Below, in pieces: positions 1 to 7,972 of a DNA stretch of 64,000 nt. This stretch comes from Polyangium jinanense (lineage in GTDB: Bacteria > Myxococcota > Polyangia > Polyangiales > Polyangiaceae), in the NCBI RefSeq assembly GCF_028435365.1, contig NZ_JAGTJJ010000026.1, positions 62,001-126,000 on the forward strand. Reading direction: 5' to 3'. Below the pieces are notes generated by a model. That model was not told the origin of the DNA. It did not search any database and was given only the letters and a program-made list of their open reading frames with translations. Position 1 is the stretch's first letter; each line of letters begins with the position of its first letter. A program made the translations under genes and the position numbers.

Positions 1-1
1 G

Positions 2-691
2 ACGCAGATCATTGCACCTCAAACGTTGATCGACGCGCTCCCCGGCGTGCCCGCCGCGCCCGTCGCGGGCTCGCTCGACGGTCTCTCGCCCGGCGCCGAG
101 CTCGCGGTCGAGCGCTTCTTCGTGACCGTCGGCTCGAACGAGACGGGTCTCTCGATGCCCGCGTGGAACGACGCCGCCGCGGGGTGTGGCGGGACGAACC
201 TCGGCCGCACGGACCTCTGCGAGCCCACGTGCGTGACCGACTGCATGGGTCTGCGCGACGACGACGGGGATGGTTATCCGGGCGTCACGGTCGAGGTCTG
301 CGGAAAAACCTCGGACGACGTGAATTCGGGCGTCGCCTGCAACGCGGCGGAGCCCAATGTCCCGGGGACGACGCTCCAGGGCCGCGCCTTCATCGACATG
401 GAGATCAATCCGCTGTTCACGGGCCAGGCGAAGAGCTCGTGCGAACTTTCGGGGACCGTCGACTCCGAGGTGCTCTACAACCTCGTCGGCGCGGACATCT
501 ACCTCGCGGGCACGCCGATCGGGGTCACGAGCGCGATCAAGTCGCTCCCCACGTTCCAGGTCGAGCCTCTGGACAGCCGTTTCCGCATGGTGCGCATCGA
601 CGGCAAATTCGGCGCGCCCGACTGGAACGTCGACCCCCAGAACGCTGCCGCGGCCTGCGCAACGCTCCTCGCGCGCCAAAACGAGCTCTGA
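2..691 (+). CDS. Secreted hypothetical protein, 3' part (5' end outside window)
   Basis: The frame is open from base 2 to the stop at 691, so the start lies upstream of the window and only the last 229 residues are visible. I recognise no family. The visible part is Cys-containing, with a cluster of four Cys near residues 60-80 and acidic DDDGDGYPG spacing that resembles a short calcium-binding or Cys-rich loop of secreted myxobacterial proteins. A beta-rich C-terminal stretch follows. An internal TTG at 26 could be read as a start, but the frame continues upstream of it without a stop. The downstream lipoprotein gene is 153 bp away on the same strand and need not be co-transcribed. An exported protein is an inference from composition; the signal peptide would be outside the window. 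Confidence 0.6.
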   Translation, partial: TQIIAPQTLIDALPGVPAAPVAGSLDGLSPGAELAVERFFVTVGSNETGLSMPAWNDAAAGCGGTNLGRTDLCEPTCVTDCMGLRDDDGDGYPGVTVEVCGKTSDDVNSGVACNAAEPNVPGTTLQGRAFIDMEINPLFTGQAKSSCELSGTVDSEVLYNLVGADIYLAGTPIGVTSAIKSLPTFQVEPLDSRFRMVRIDGKFGAPDWNVDPQNAAAACATLLARQNEL

Positions 692-844
692 GCAACCCGC
701 CGTAGGGACGGGCGACCCATCGCGTCGACGAGCGCCAAAATCCCGGCACGTTCGGTGGACGACGGCTGGCGCCGAAGCTATAAATTTTCCATGTTACGTC
801 GAATGTCTGCTCTTGGAGAAGCTTCTTCTATGCGAGGAGGGGTC

Positions 845-1504
845 ATGCGTTTCGTCTTACTGGCTCAGGTTGCTGGGGCCGCGCTGTTTTTGGCAGGATG
901 CCCGGGAGATCAGCAGGTCGAGCCCAGCGGCGGCAACGGCTGCCCGGCCGGTCAGGTCTGTCCCCCCGGAGCGGGCGGCGGAGGCAACGGCGGAAACGGC
1001 GGCGACGGCGCCGGCGGCGCGGGCAACGGCACCGCGCAAGGCGGCAGCGGGCAAGGCGGCGCAGGCAATGGCGGCGCGGGCGGCGCGGGCAACAATGGCG
1101 GCTCGGGCGGCGCGGGCAACAATGGCGCGGGCGGCAATGGCTCCGGCGGCGCGGGCAACAATGGCGCGGGCGGCGGCACCGGCGGCACCGGCGGAAACGC
1201 GGCGGTCTGCGAGCCGCTCGAGGCCGACGTCAATCTCAAGCTCGTCCCGGCGACGAAGTGTTACCCGCAGCAGCCCGAGATCCCGCAGTGCCAGGAGATC
1301 ATCGACGGCCCCTGCTGCCCGATCAGCGTGGTCGCCCAGGATCTGCCCGAGGTCATCGCTTACAAAGAGGCGCTCCAGAAGTTCAAGAACGAGAGCTGCG
1401 AGCCGGCGGAATGCCCCCTTCCCTGCCCGGCGATGCCCCAGTTCAAGTGCACGGCGGACCAGGGCGATCCGACCACGGGCACCTGCACGCCGGTCACGCC
1501 CTGA
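845..1504 (+). CDS. Gly-rich lipoprotein with Cys-rich C-terminal domain
   Basis: The ATG at 845 is preceded by a GAGGAGGGG-type ribosome site and gives a short lipoprotein signal ending in the lipobox FLAGC (Cys near residue 18); upstream in-frame ATGs give no signal peptide and were not used. The mature protein has a low-complexity Gly/Asn/Ala stretch (about residues 40-115, repeats of GGAGNN type) followed by a compact domain with about ten Cys. The Gly-rich part is a typical flexible spacer of myxobacterial surface lipoproteins. The C-terminal domain, with CCPISVV and three later Cys pairs, matches no family I can name. A rho-independent terminator follows, so the gene is probably monocistronic. 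The role is unknown; outer-membrane or surface attachment is an inference. Confidence 0.75.
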   Translation: MRFVLLAQVAGAALFLAGCPGDQQVEPSGGNGCPAGQVCPPGAGGGGNGGNGGDGAGGAGNGTAQGGSGQGGAGNGGAGGAGNNGGSGGAGNNGAGGNGSGGAGNNGAGGGTGGTGGNAAVCEPLEADVNLKLVPATKCYPQQPEIPQCQEIIDGPCCPISVVAQDLPEVIAYKEALQKFKNESCEPAECPLPCPAMPQFKCTADQGDPTTGTCTPVTP

Positions 1505-1532
1505 CGCACCGGGAAACCCCCTCCACGCTCCC

Positions 1533-1586
1533 CTGCCCCTTCGTCTTCGCCCCCGCGGCGCGGAGAGAAGGGGCAGTCGTTTTTTT
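1533..1586 (+). terminator. Rho-independent terminator after the Gly-rich lipoprotein gene
   Basis: A perfect 10-bp stem (CTGCCCCTTC at 1533-1542, GAAGGGGCAG at 1567-1576) is followed directly by TCG and seven T (1580-1586). It lies 28 bp after the lipoprotein stop codon. The 24-nt loop can form an additional short inner stem. Confidence 0.8.
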
Positions 1587-1661
1587 GGCGCCTCTGCGCG
1601 CCGACCGATGATTCGATACCGATCGCCCCTCGCGACCGAGGCGGAAGATAGAGGAGCTCCC

Positions 1662-2522
1662 ATGACCCCGCATGAATCCCTGTTCGAGCAAGCCGCCCGC
1701 GCCCTCGAAAACGCGCGTGCACTCGTCATCACGGCGGGCGCGGGCATGGGCGTCGACTCGGGGCTGCCCGATTTCCGCGGCAACGATGGGTTCTGGCGCG
1801 CCTACCCGCCGTACAAGGAGCTCGGCCTCGGCTTCTCGTCGCTCGCGAATCCACGCTGGTTCGCAAGCGATCCCACCCTCGCGTGGGGTTTTTATGGTCA
1901 TCGCCTGGAGCTCTACCGGACGACCGTGCCGCACGCGGGCTTCGAGATCCTCGCGCGGTTCGCGCGGCGCATGGCAGAGGGGTATTTCGTGTTCACCTCG
2001 AACGTCGACGGTCAGTTCCAGCGCGCAGGCTTCGACCCGGAGCGCATCGTCGAGTGCCACGGCGCCATCGACTTCCTGCAATGCACGGGCGTCTGCGGCG
2101 CCGGCATCTTCCCCGCGGACCCGTACCACGTGAAGGTCGATCGCACGTCGTTTCGTGCCGCGGAGCCGCTCCCGAAGTGCCCACGCTGCGGCGCGATGGC
2201 CCGCCCGAACGTGCTCATGTTCGGCGACGGACACTGGGATGGAAGCCGCTCGTACGCGCAGGAAGAGCGGCTCGGCGCGTGGTTTTCGGGGCTTTCGCGC
2301 GAGGCGCGCGGACGCGTCGTCGTCATCGAATGCGGCGCCGGGACGGCCATCCCCACGGTCCGATCCTTCAGCGAGCGCGCCGCGAAGAGCCTCGGCGGCC
2401 TGCTCGTTCGCATCAACGTGCGCGAGCCCGAGGTCCCGTCGGGCCATGTGGGTCTGCCGCTCGGGGCGCGCGCCGCGCTCTCGGAGATCCAGCTCCGGTT
2501 CGCGCGCGGCGCCCAGGTTTGA
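1662..2522 (+). CDS. Sir2-family NAD-dependent protein deacylase (sirtuin)
   Basis: The product is 286 aa, usual for a bacterial sirtuin. The family removes acyl groups from lysine using NAD+. Visible elements are the NAD-binding motif GAGMGVDSGLPDFRG (about residues 26-40), catalytic His133 in VECHGAID, and a zinc site C141-x3-C145 ... C173-x2-C176. The motif that is normally TQNID-x-LH reads TSNVDGQF here, so the residues after the Asp differ from most characterised sirtuins. The start at 1662 has GAGGAG upstream; a long upstream extension of the frame runs through the lipoprotein gene and is not coding. A bidirectional terminator separates the gene from the convergent giant surface-protein gene. 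The substrate cannot be read from the sequence. Confidence 0.88.
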   Translation: MTPHESLFEQAARALENARALVITAGAGMGVDSGLPDFRGNDGFWRAYPPYKELGLGFSSLANPRWFASDPTLAWGFYGHRLELYRTTVPHAGFEILARFARRMAEGYFVFTSNVDGQFQRAGFDPERIVECHGAIDFLQCTGVCGAGIFPADPYHVKVDRTSFRAAEPLPKCPRCGAMARPNVLMFGDGHWDGSRSYAQEERLGAWFSGLSREARGRVVVIECGAGTAIPTVRSFSERAAKSLGGLLVRINVREPEVPSGHVGLPLGARAALSEIQLRFARGAQV

Positions 2523-2558
2523 CGCCGCGCCCCGCACGGGCGCCAAGACTGGGACGCC

Positions 2559-2604
2559 AAAAAAAGAAGCGGCGGCATCCCGGAGGACGCCGCCGCTCTT
2601 TTTT
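2559..2604. terminator. Bidirectional terminator between convergent genes
   Basis: A-run (2559-2565), a 9-bp stem AGCGGCGGC / GCCGCCGCT (2568-2576 and 2589-2597), then a T-run (2599-2604). With T-runs on both strands it can end transcription of the sirtuin gene on plus and of the beta-helix protein gene on minus. Confidence 0.88.
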
Positions 2605-2619
2605 CGTTACTCGGACGAA

Positions 2620-5600
2620 CTACGCCGCCTTGCGCCGCCGACGCGCCGCCACGAGCGCGCCCGCGAGCACGAGGACGACCGCGCTGCCCGCGTCGCGGGT
2701 CTCGCCGACGGTCCGGCAGCCGCAGCTCTCGTCACTGCCCGGGTCACGCCCGCCGGTACCCGCGCCGCCTTCGCCGCCGGCGCCGCCGGCGCCGCCCATG
2801 CCGCCGTCGCCGCCCATGCCGCCGTCGCCGCCGCCGCCGCCGGCGCCGCCCTGACCTTCGAGCTTGCAGTCGAAGGTGCAGCCATCGCCGGAGACGCCGT
2901 TCGCGTCGTCGCACTCCTCGGTGCCACCCCAGACGAACCCGTCGCCGCAGCTCGCCTTGAGGCAGCCGCTCAGGCAGGCGTCGAAGTTCGACGCATTGCC
3001 GTCGTCGCAAGCCTCACCCGGCTGCACCACGCCATCGCCGCACGTCGCGCTCGTGCACAGGTTCGAGCACGCGTCGTCGTTGTTCTGGTTGCCGTCGTCG
3101 CAGGTCTCGACGCCGAGCTCGACGTAGCCGTCGCCGCAGGCCGCGGCCTTGCAGTCCTGCACGCAAGCGTCGGAGTTCGAGCTGTTCTCGTCGTCGCACT
3201 CCTCGACGCCATCGAGGACGAACCCGTCGCCGCACGTCGCGTCCTTGCACGTCGTCGGGCACTCGTCGGTGTCGTCGGTGTTGCCGTCGTCGCACGCCTC
3301 CACGCCCGCGCGGACGAACCCGTCGCCGCACGTCGCGTTCTTGCACGTCACGAGGCACGCATCCGTGTTCGACACGTTGCCGTCGTCGCACTCCTCGTTC
3401 GGGCCCACGATGCCGTCGCCGCACCCCGGCAGGCTGCAGTTGTTCTTGCAGCCGTCGGTGTCGTTCTGGTTGCCGTCGTCGCAGGCCTCGACGCCGCCTT
3501 GCACGTAGCCGTCGCCGCACGACGCGCTCTTGCAATTGAGGACGCAGGCGTCCGTGTTCGATGCGTTGCCGTCGTCGCACGCCTCGACGCCCTGCTGGAC
3601 GACGCCGTCGCCGCACGTCGCGTTCTTGCAGGCGTTGAGGCACGCGTCGCCGTTCGTCAGGTTGCCGTCGTCGCACTCCTCGACGCCCGCCTGCACGTGG
3701 CCGTCGCCGCACACCGCATTCTTGCACGTCGACGGGCACTGGTCGCTGTTCACCATGTTGCCGTCGTCGCACTCCTCGACGCCCGCTTGCACGAAGCCGT
3801 CGCCGCACGAGGCCGGCTTGCAGCTCGCGAGGCAGCCGTCGCCGTTCGACATGTTCCCGTCGTCGCACTGCTCGACGCCCGCTTGCACGAAGCCGTCGCC
3901 GCACGAGGCCGGCTTGCAGCTCGCGAGGCAGCCGTCGGTGTCCGACATGTTCCCGTCGTCGCACTGCTCGACGCCGGCCTGCACGTGGCCGTCGCCGCAC
4001 GACGCGGGCTGGCACGAGGCGAGGCACGCGTCGCTGTTCGACGTGTTCCCGTCGTCGCAGGTCTCGACGCCTATCTGCACGTGGCCGTCGCCGCACGACG
4101 CGGTCTTGCAGCCCGCGACGCAGCCGTCGGTGCTCGACATGTTCCCGTCGTCGCACTGCTCGACGCCGACGTTCACGTAGCCGTCGCCGCACGAGGCCGG
4201 GACGCACATCGCGAGGCATGCGTCGCCGTTCGACGTGTTGCCGTCATCGCACTGCTCGACACCCGCCTGCACGAACCCGTCGCCGCACGAGGCCGTGACG
4301 CACGTGGTCAAGCAGGCGTCCGTGTTCGATGCGTTCGCATCGTCGCACTGCTCGGGGCCGTTGACCATGCCGTCACCGCAACGCGGGCCGGGCCCGGAGC
4401 AATCGGCCTTGCAGTAGCCGTACTGGCCGTTCTGCACGCCGTCGTCGCAGATCTCGCCGCTGTTCGTCACGCCGTCGCCGCAGAAGAAGGCCGGCGCGTA
4501 CTCGTAGGCGCCCATGTCGTACGCGGCGCCGTTGATCCCGTCGCCGTCGATCGGGCGGATCTTGCCTTCGATGTCCGAGTTCGGCGCGCCCATCGGCGTG
4601 CCCGCGTCGATGCACACGCTCCCGGACGCGAGCTTGAGGTCCGTCGGCGCGTTGACGAAGTTCGGGTTCTGCGAGATGCAGCCCGTACCCGCGGCGGCGC
4701 TGGAATAGTTGCTGCTCGTGTTGCCCCAGACGTTGGAGTACGTGATGTTCGCCGCCGTCGTGCCGTTGGCGGTCACGCGGTAGACGCCGTACTGCTGCGG
4801 GCTCGACGCCAGACTCGTGATGATGGCGTTCTTGATGTTGACGGACATGGAGCCGCCGGTCGCCGCGAAGACGTACACGCCGTAGGTGCCGTTGCCGTGG
4901 ATCGTCGCGTTCGTCAGGTTGAGCGTGCCGGCCGCGCCGCTCGACGCGCCCGTGCGCACGCCGTACGTGCCGCTCGAGCGAATGAGGGCGTTCTCGACCG
5001 TCGTGATCGAATTGCCGCTATTCGGCACGAAATACAGGCCCAAGGTCGAGTTCCCTTTGAGGGTCAACCCCTGCACCGTGGGCGCGGCGGTGCCCGTCAC
5101 GTACATGCCGTACGAGCCGTTGTTCGCCGTGACGTTCTTCAGCGTCGGCGTGCCGGCTTCGAGGTAGACGCCGTACGTCGACGCGTCGCTCGCCACGTTC
5201 GTGAGCGAGAGGAGCGAGCCGTTGGCCGCCGAGCGCACCGCGTACGATGCGTACAACAGGTTCACGTTCGTCAGCGTCGCGCCCTTCGACGTCGACGGGA
5301 CCACGACGCCGTACCAGTTGCCCGTGCCCACCGTCGTCGCGCGCAGCGTGATCGGCGAAGCACTCGTGCCGAGCGCGTCCAGCGTGCCGTTCACCCGGAT
5401 CTCGCCGCGCGCCGTGTCGTCGCCCGACCCCATGAGGTCGCCGTTCGAGAAGTTCACCACCACGCCAGGCTCGATCGTGAGCTTCGCGCTCGGTCCCACC
5501 GTCATGTCGCCCGCGATCGTGTAGGGCGAACCCGCCAGCGTGAGCGTCGTGTTGACCCACAACGTCCCGTGGTAGCCGGGCGTCGCGTCGTTCGTGTAGT

Positions 5601-7734
5601 CGAGCGGCCCGAGATCACCGCCCGCGTCACCCGCGAAGCGCGACGGCGAGTTCGACGTCAGCCGCATGTTCGTCGGGACCGACACGTACAGCGGGTTTGC
5701 CGAAAAACACCCCGTACCCGCCGCCGCGCTGCTGTAGTCGGCGCTCGAACTGCCCCACACGTTCGAGTACGTCGTCGTCACCGCCGTCGTGCCGTTGGCC
5801 GTCACACGGTAGATGCCGTACTGCTGCGGGCTCGACGCCAGGCCCGTCACGTTGGAACTCTTCACGTTCACCGTCGTCGAGCCGCCCGTCGCCGCGAACA
5901 CGTACACGCCGTACGTGCCGTTGCCGTGGAGCGTGCTGTCCGTGATGTTCACCGTCGACGTCGCACCGGAGCTCGCGCCCGTGCGCACGCCGTACGTGCC
6001 GCTCCCCTGCACCAGGCAGCCCGTGAAGCTGTTCGTCGTGATCCCGCTCGACGGCACCACGTAGATGCCCGCGCTCGTGTTGTTCTTCGACGTGCAACCC
6101 GAGACGGTCGCGGACGTCGCGCCCGTGACGTAGAAGCCGTACGAGCCGTTGTTCGCGGTGACGTTGGTGAGCGTCGGCGTGCCGGCTTCGAGGTAGACGC
6201 CGTACGTCGACGAGTCGCTCGCCACGTTCGTGAGCGAAAGAAGCGAGCCGTTGGCCGCGGAGCGCACCGCGTACGAGCCGTACTGCAGGTTCACGTTCGT
6301 CAGCGTCGCGCCCTTCGACGTCGACGGGACCACGACGCCGTACCAGTTGCCCGCGCCCACCGTGGTCGCGCGCAGCGTGATCGGCGAAGCACTCGTGCCG
6401 AGCGCGTCCAGCGTGCCGTTCACCCGGATCTCGCCGCGCGCCGTGTCGTCGCCCGACCCCATGAGGTCGCCGTTCGAGAAGTTCACCACCACGCCAGGCT
6501 CGATCGTGAGCTTCGCGCTCGGTCCCACCGTCATGTCGCCCGCGAGCGTGTACGGCGACCCCGCGAGGGTCAGCGTCGTGTTGACCCACAACGTCCCGTG
6601 GTAGCCGGGCGTCGCGTCGTTCGTGTAGTCGAGCGGCCCGAGATCACCGCCCGCGTCACCCGCGAAGCGTGACGGCGAGTTCGACGTCAGCCGCATGTTC
6701 GTCGGGACCGACACGTACAGCGGGTTTGCCGAAAAACACCCCGTACCCGCCGCCGCGCTGCTGTAGTCGGCGCTCGAGCTGCCCCACACGTTCGAGTACG
6801 TCGTCGTCACTGCCGTCGTGCCGTTGGCCGTCACACGGTAGATGCCGTACTGCTGCGGGCTCGACGCCAGGCCCGTCACGTTGGAGCTCTTCACGTTCAC
6901 CGTCGTCGAGCCGCCCGTCGCCGCGAACACGTACACGCCGTACGTGCCGTTGCCGTGGAGCGTGCTGTCCGTGACGTTCACCGTCGACGTCGCACCGGAG
7001 CTCGCGCCCGTGCGCACACCGTACGTGCCGCTCCCCTGCACCAGGCAGCCCGCGAAGCTGTTCGTCGTCGTCCCGCTCGACGGCACCACGTAGATGCCCG
7101 CGCTCGAGTTGTTCTTCGCCGCGCAACCCGAGACGGTCGCGGACGTCGCGCCCGTGACGTAGAAGCCGTACGAGCCGCCGTTCGCCTCGACATTCGTGAG
7201 CGTCGGCGTCCCGGCTTCGAGGTAGGCGCCGTACGTCGAGCTGTTGATGACCGTGTTCGAGACCGCGAGGCCCATGGCCGTCGCGCTCGATCGAATCGCG
7301 TAACTCGCGTTCGTCATCGTCGCGTTGGCGATCGTCGCGACGCCCGTCGACTCGACGACGATGCCGTACCAGATGCCCGCGCCCGAGCCGCTCTGCGCCG
7401 CGAAGGTCACGGGGCTCGCCGCCGTGCCGTTCACGTTGAGCTGGCCCTTGGCGGTGATCTCGGTGCGCGCCGAGTCGAGGCCCGCGGCCTGGGCGTCGCC
7501 GTTCGCGAACTGCACGACGGTGCCGGCCTGGATGGTCAAGAACGCGCCTTCAGGCACGGTGACGTCGCCCGAGACGATGTACGGGCTGCCTGCAGGGGTC
7601 CACGTCTGGTTGATGACGTTGCCGCCCGTGACATTCGTCGCCGCGCGCGCGGCGCGTGGCACGAGGGCCACGAGGGCGAGCGCGAGCGCGAGCACCACGA
7701 GGTGCGCGGCACGCGCGATCGATCGATTCGACAT
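2620..7734 (-). CDS. Giant MYXO-CTERM surface protein: beta-helix repeats plus Cys-rich DUF4215-type repeats
   Basis: The start at 7734 has GGAGG about 9 bp upstream and gives a clear signal peptide (about residues 1-31, ending ARA-AT). The order is: three tandem parallel-beta-helix-like units of 343 residues each (about 31-1060), 17 Cys-rich repeats of about 32 residues with the pattern CGDGxVxxGVExCDDGN (about 1082-1625), a Gly-rich linker, and a tail with CGC, a hydrophobic segment and RRRRK. This tail is the MYXO-CTERM sorting signal of myxobacterial surface proteins. The beta-helix units are coded by 1029-bp direct repeats. The family context points to a surface-displayed adhesin or carbohydrate-interacting protein; no catalytic residues of a pectate lyase can be claimed. 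It is a single gene flanked by a terminator and a 238-bp upstream gap. Confidence 0.87.
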   Translation of the reverse strand: MSNRSIARAAHLVVLALALALVALVPRAARAATNVTGGNVINQTWTPAGSPYIVSGDVTVPEGAFLTIQAGTVVQFANGDAQAAGLDSARTEITAKGQLNVNGTAASPVTFAAQSGSGAGIWYGIVVESTGVATIANATMTNASYAIRSSATAMGLAVSNTVINSSTYGAYLEAGTPTLTNVEANGGSYGFYVTGATSATVSGCAAKNNSSAGIYVVPSSGTTTNSFAGCLVQGSGTYGVRTGASSGATSTVNVTDSTLHGNGTYGVYVFAATGGSTTVNVKSSNVTGLASSPQQYGIYRVTANGTTAVTTTYSNVWGSSSADYSSAAAGTGCFSANPLYVSVPTNMRLTSNSPSRFAGDAGGDLGPLDYTNDATPGYHGTLWVNTTLTLAGSPYTLAGDMTVGPSAKLTIEPGVVVNFSNGDLMGSGDDTARGEIRVNGTLDALGTSASPITLRATTVGAGNWYGVVVPSTSKGATLTNVNLQYGSYAVRSAANGSLLSLTNVASDSSTYGVYLEAGTPTLTNVTANNGSYGFYVTGATSATVSGCTSKNNTSAGIYVVPSSGITTNSFTGCLVQGSGTYGVRTGASSGATSTVNITDSTLHGNGTYGVYVFAATGGSTTVNVKSSNVTGLASSPQQYGIYRVTANGTTAVTTTYSNVWGSSSADYSSAAAGTGCFSANPLYVSVPTNMRLTSNSPSRFAGDAGGDLGPLDYTNDATPGYHGTLWVNTTLTLAGSPYTIAGDMTVGPSAKLTIEPGVVVNFSNGDLMGSGDDTARGEIRVNGTLDALGTSASPITLRATTVGTGNWYGVVVPSTSKGATLTNVNLLYASYAVRSAANGSLLSLTNVASDASTYGVYLEAGTPTLKNVTANNGSYGMYVTGTAAPTVQGLTLKGNSTLGLYFVPNSGNSITTVENALIRSSGTYGVRTGASSGAAGTLNLTNATIHGNGTYGVYVFAATGGSMSVNIKNAIITSLASSPQQYGVYRVTANGTTAANITYSNVWGNTSSNYSSAAAGTGCISQNPNFVNAPTDLKLASGSVCIDAGTPMGAPNSDIEGKIRPIDGDGINGAAYDMGAYEYAPAFFCGDGVTNSGEICDDGVQNGQYGYCKADCSGPGPRCGDGMVNGPEQCDDANASNTDACLTTCVTASCGDGFVQAGVEQCDDGNTSNGDACLAMCVPASCGDGYVNVGVEQCDDGNMSSTDGCVAGCKTASCGDGHVQIGVETCDDGNTSNSDACLASCQPASCGDGHVQAGVEQCDDGNMSDTDGCLASCKPASCGDGFVQAGVEQCDDGNMSNGDGCLASCKPASCGDGFVQAGVEECDDGNMVNSDQCPSTCKNAVCGDGHVQAGVEECDDGNLTNGDACLNACKNATCGDGVVQQGVEACDDGNASNTDACVLNCKSASCGDGYVQGGVEACDDGNQNDTDGCKNNCSLPGCGDGIVGPNEECDDGNVSNTDACLVTCKNATCGDGFVRAGVEACDDGNTDDTDECPTTCKDATCGDGFVLDGVEECDDENSSNSDACVQDCKAAACGDGYVELGVETCDDGNQNNDDACSNLCTSATCGDGVVQPGEACDDGNASNFDACLSGCLKASCGDGFVWGGTEECDDANGVSGDGCTFDCKLEGQGGAGGGGGDGGMGGDGGMGGAGGAGGEGGAGTGGRDPGSDESCGCRTVGETRDAGSAVVLVLAGALVAARRRRKAA
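2860..4490 (-). repeat. 17 tandem Cys-rich (DUF4215-type) repeat units
   Basis: On the minus strand the codons for CGDG...CDDGN recur every 93-96 bp. I count 17 units; each carries four to six Cys and acidic residues. Units differ in wording, so the array is older than the 1029-bp repeats beside it. Confidence 0.85.
4490..7640 (-). repeat. Three tandem 1029-bp repeats inside the beta-helix gene
   Basis: Identical landmarks recur with an exact 1029-bp period: CCCGTACCCG starts at 4682, 5711 and 6740. 1029 is divisible by three (343 codons), so the copies stay in frame. Long stretches of the middle and 5'-proximal copies are nearly identical at DNA level (for example around 5640-6100 and 6670-7130), while the copy nearest the Cys-rich repeats has diverged more. 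Confidence 0.9.
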
Positions 7735-7972
7735 ACGAGAAGCCTCCGGGGACGAACCCCGCCTTCGAGACTGTTGGGGCACAAATCATCCGGCGTACGC
7801 CGCCGCCCCGGCGCCACGGAGGCCCCGGCCGGGCAGGGTGAATTCACCGAAATGATTTGGGTTTTTGAGGAGATACGTTCGCTTCGGAACGTCCAGGTGG
7901 AAAAGTACAACCGATCCGAGGCAGCGACGTCAAGCGGCGGACCCCAGGATCCGCCGCCGTTCGACGCATCGA
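7735..7972 (-). other. Intergenic region upstream of the beta-helix gene
   Basis: No gene seen in 238 bp. It holds the ribosome site of the beta-helix gene (GGAGG, 7743-7747 on minus) and, next to the stop of the VIT protein gene, a hairpin with stem GGCGGA / TCCGCC near 7936-7954 without a T-run, a weak terminator candidate. Confidence 0.5.

Noticed and set aside
2860..4490. CRISPR-like periodic repeat
   Set aside because: The 93-96-bp period is coding (32-residue Cys-rich units); there are no constant repeats with variable spacers.
2155..6672. Plus-strand frame of about 1505 codons across the beta-helix gene
   Set aside because: It is the antisense shadow of the repeat-rich minus gene; its product is a low-complexity Arg/Val/Ala string with no domain, signal or ribosome site.
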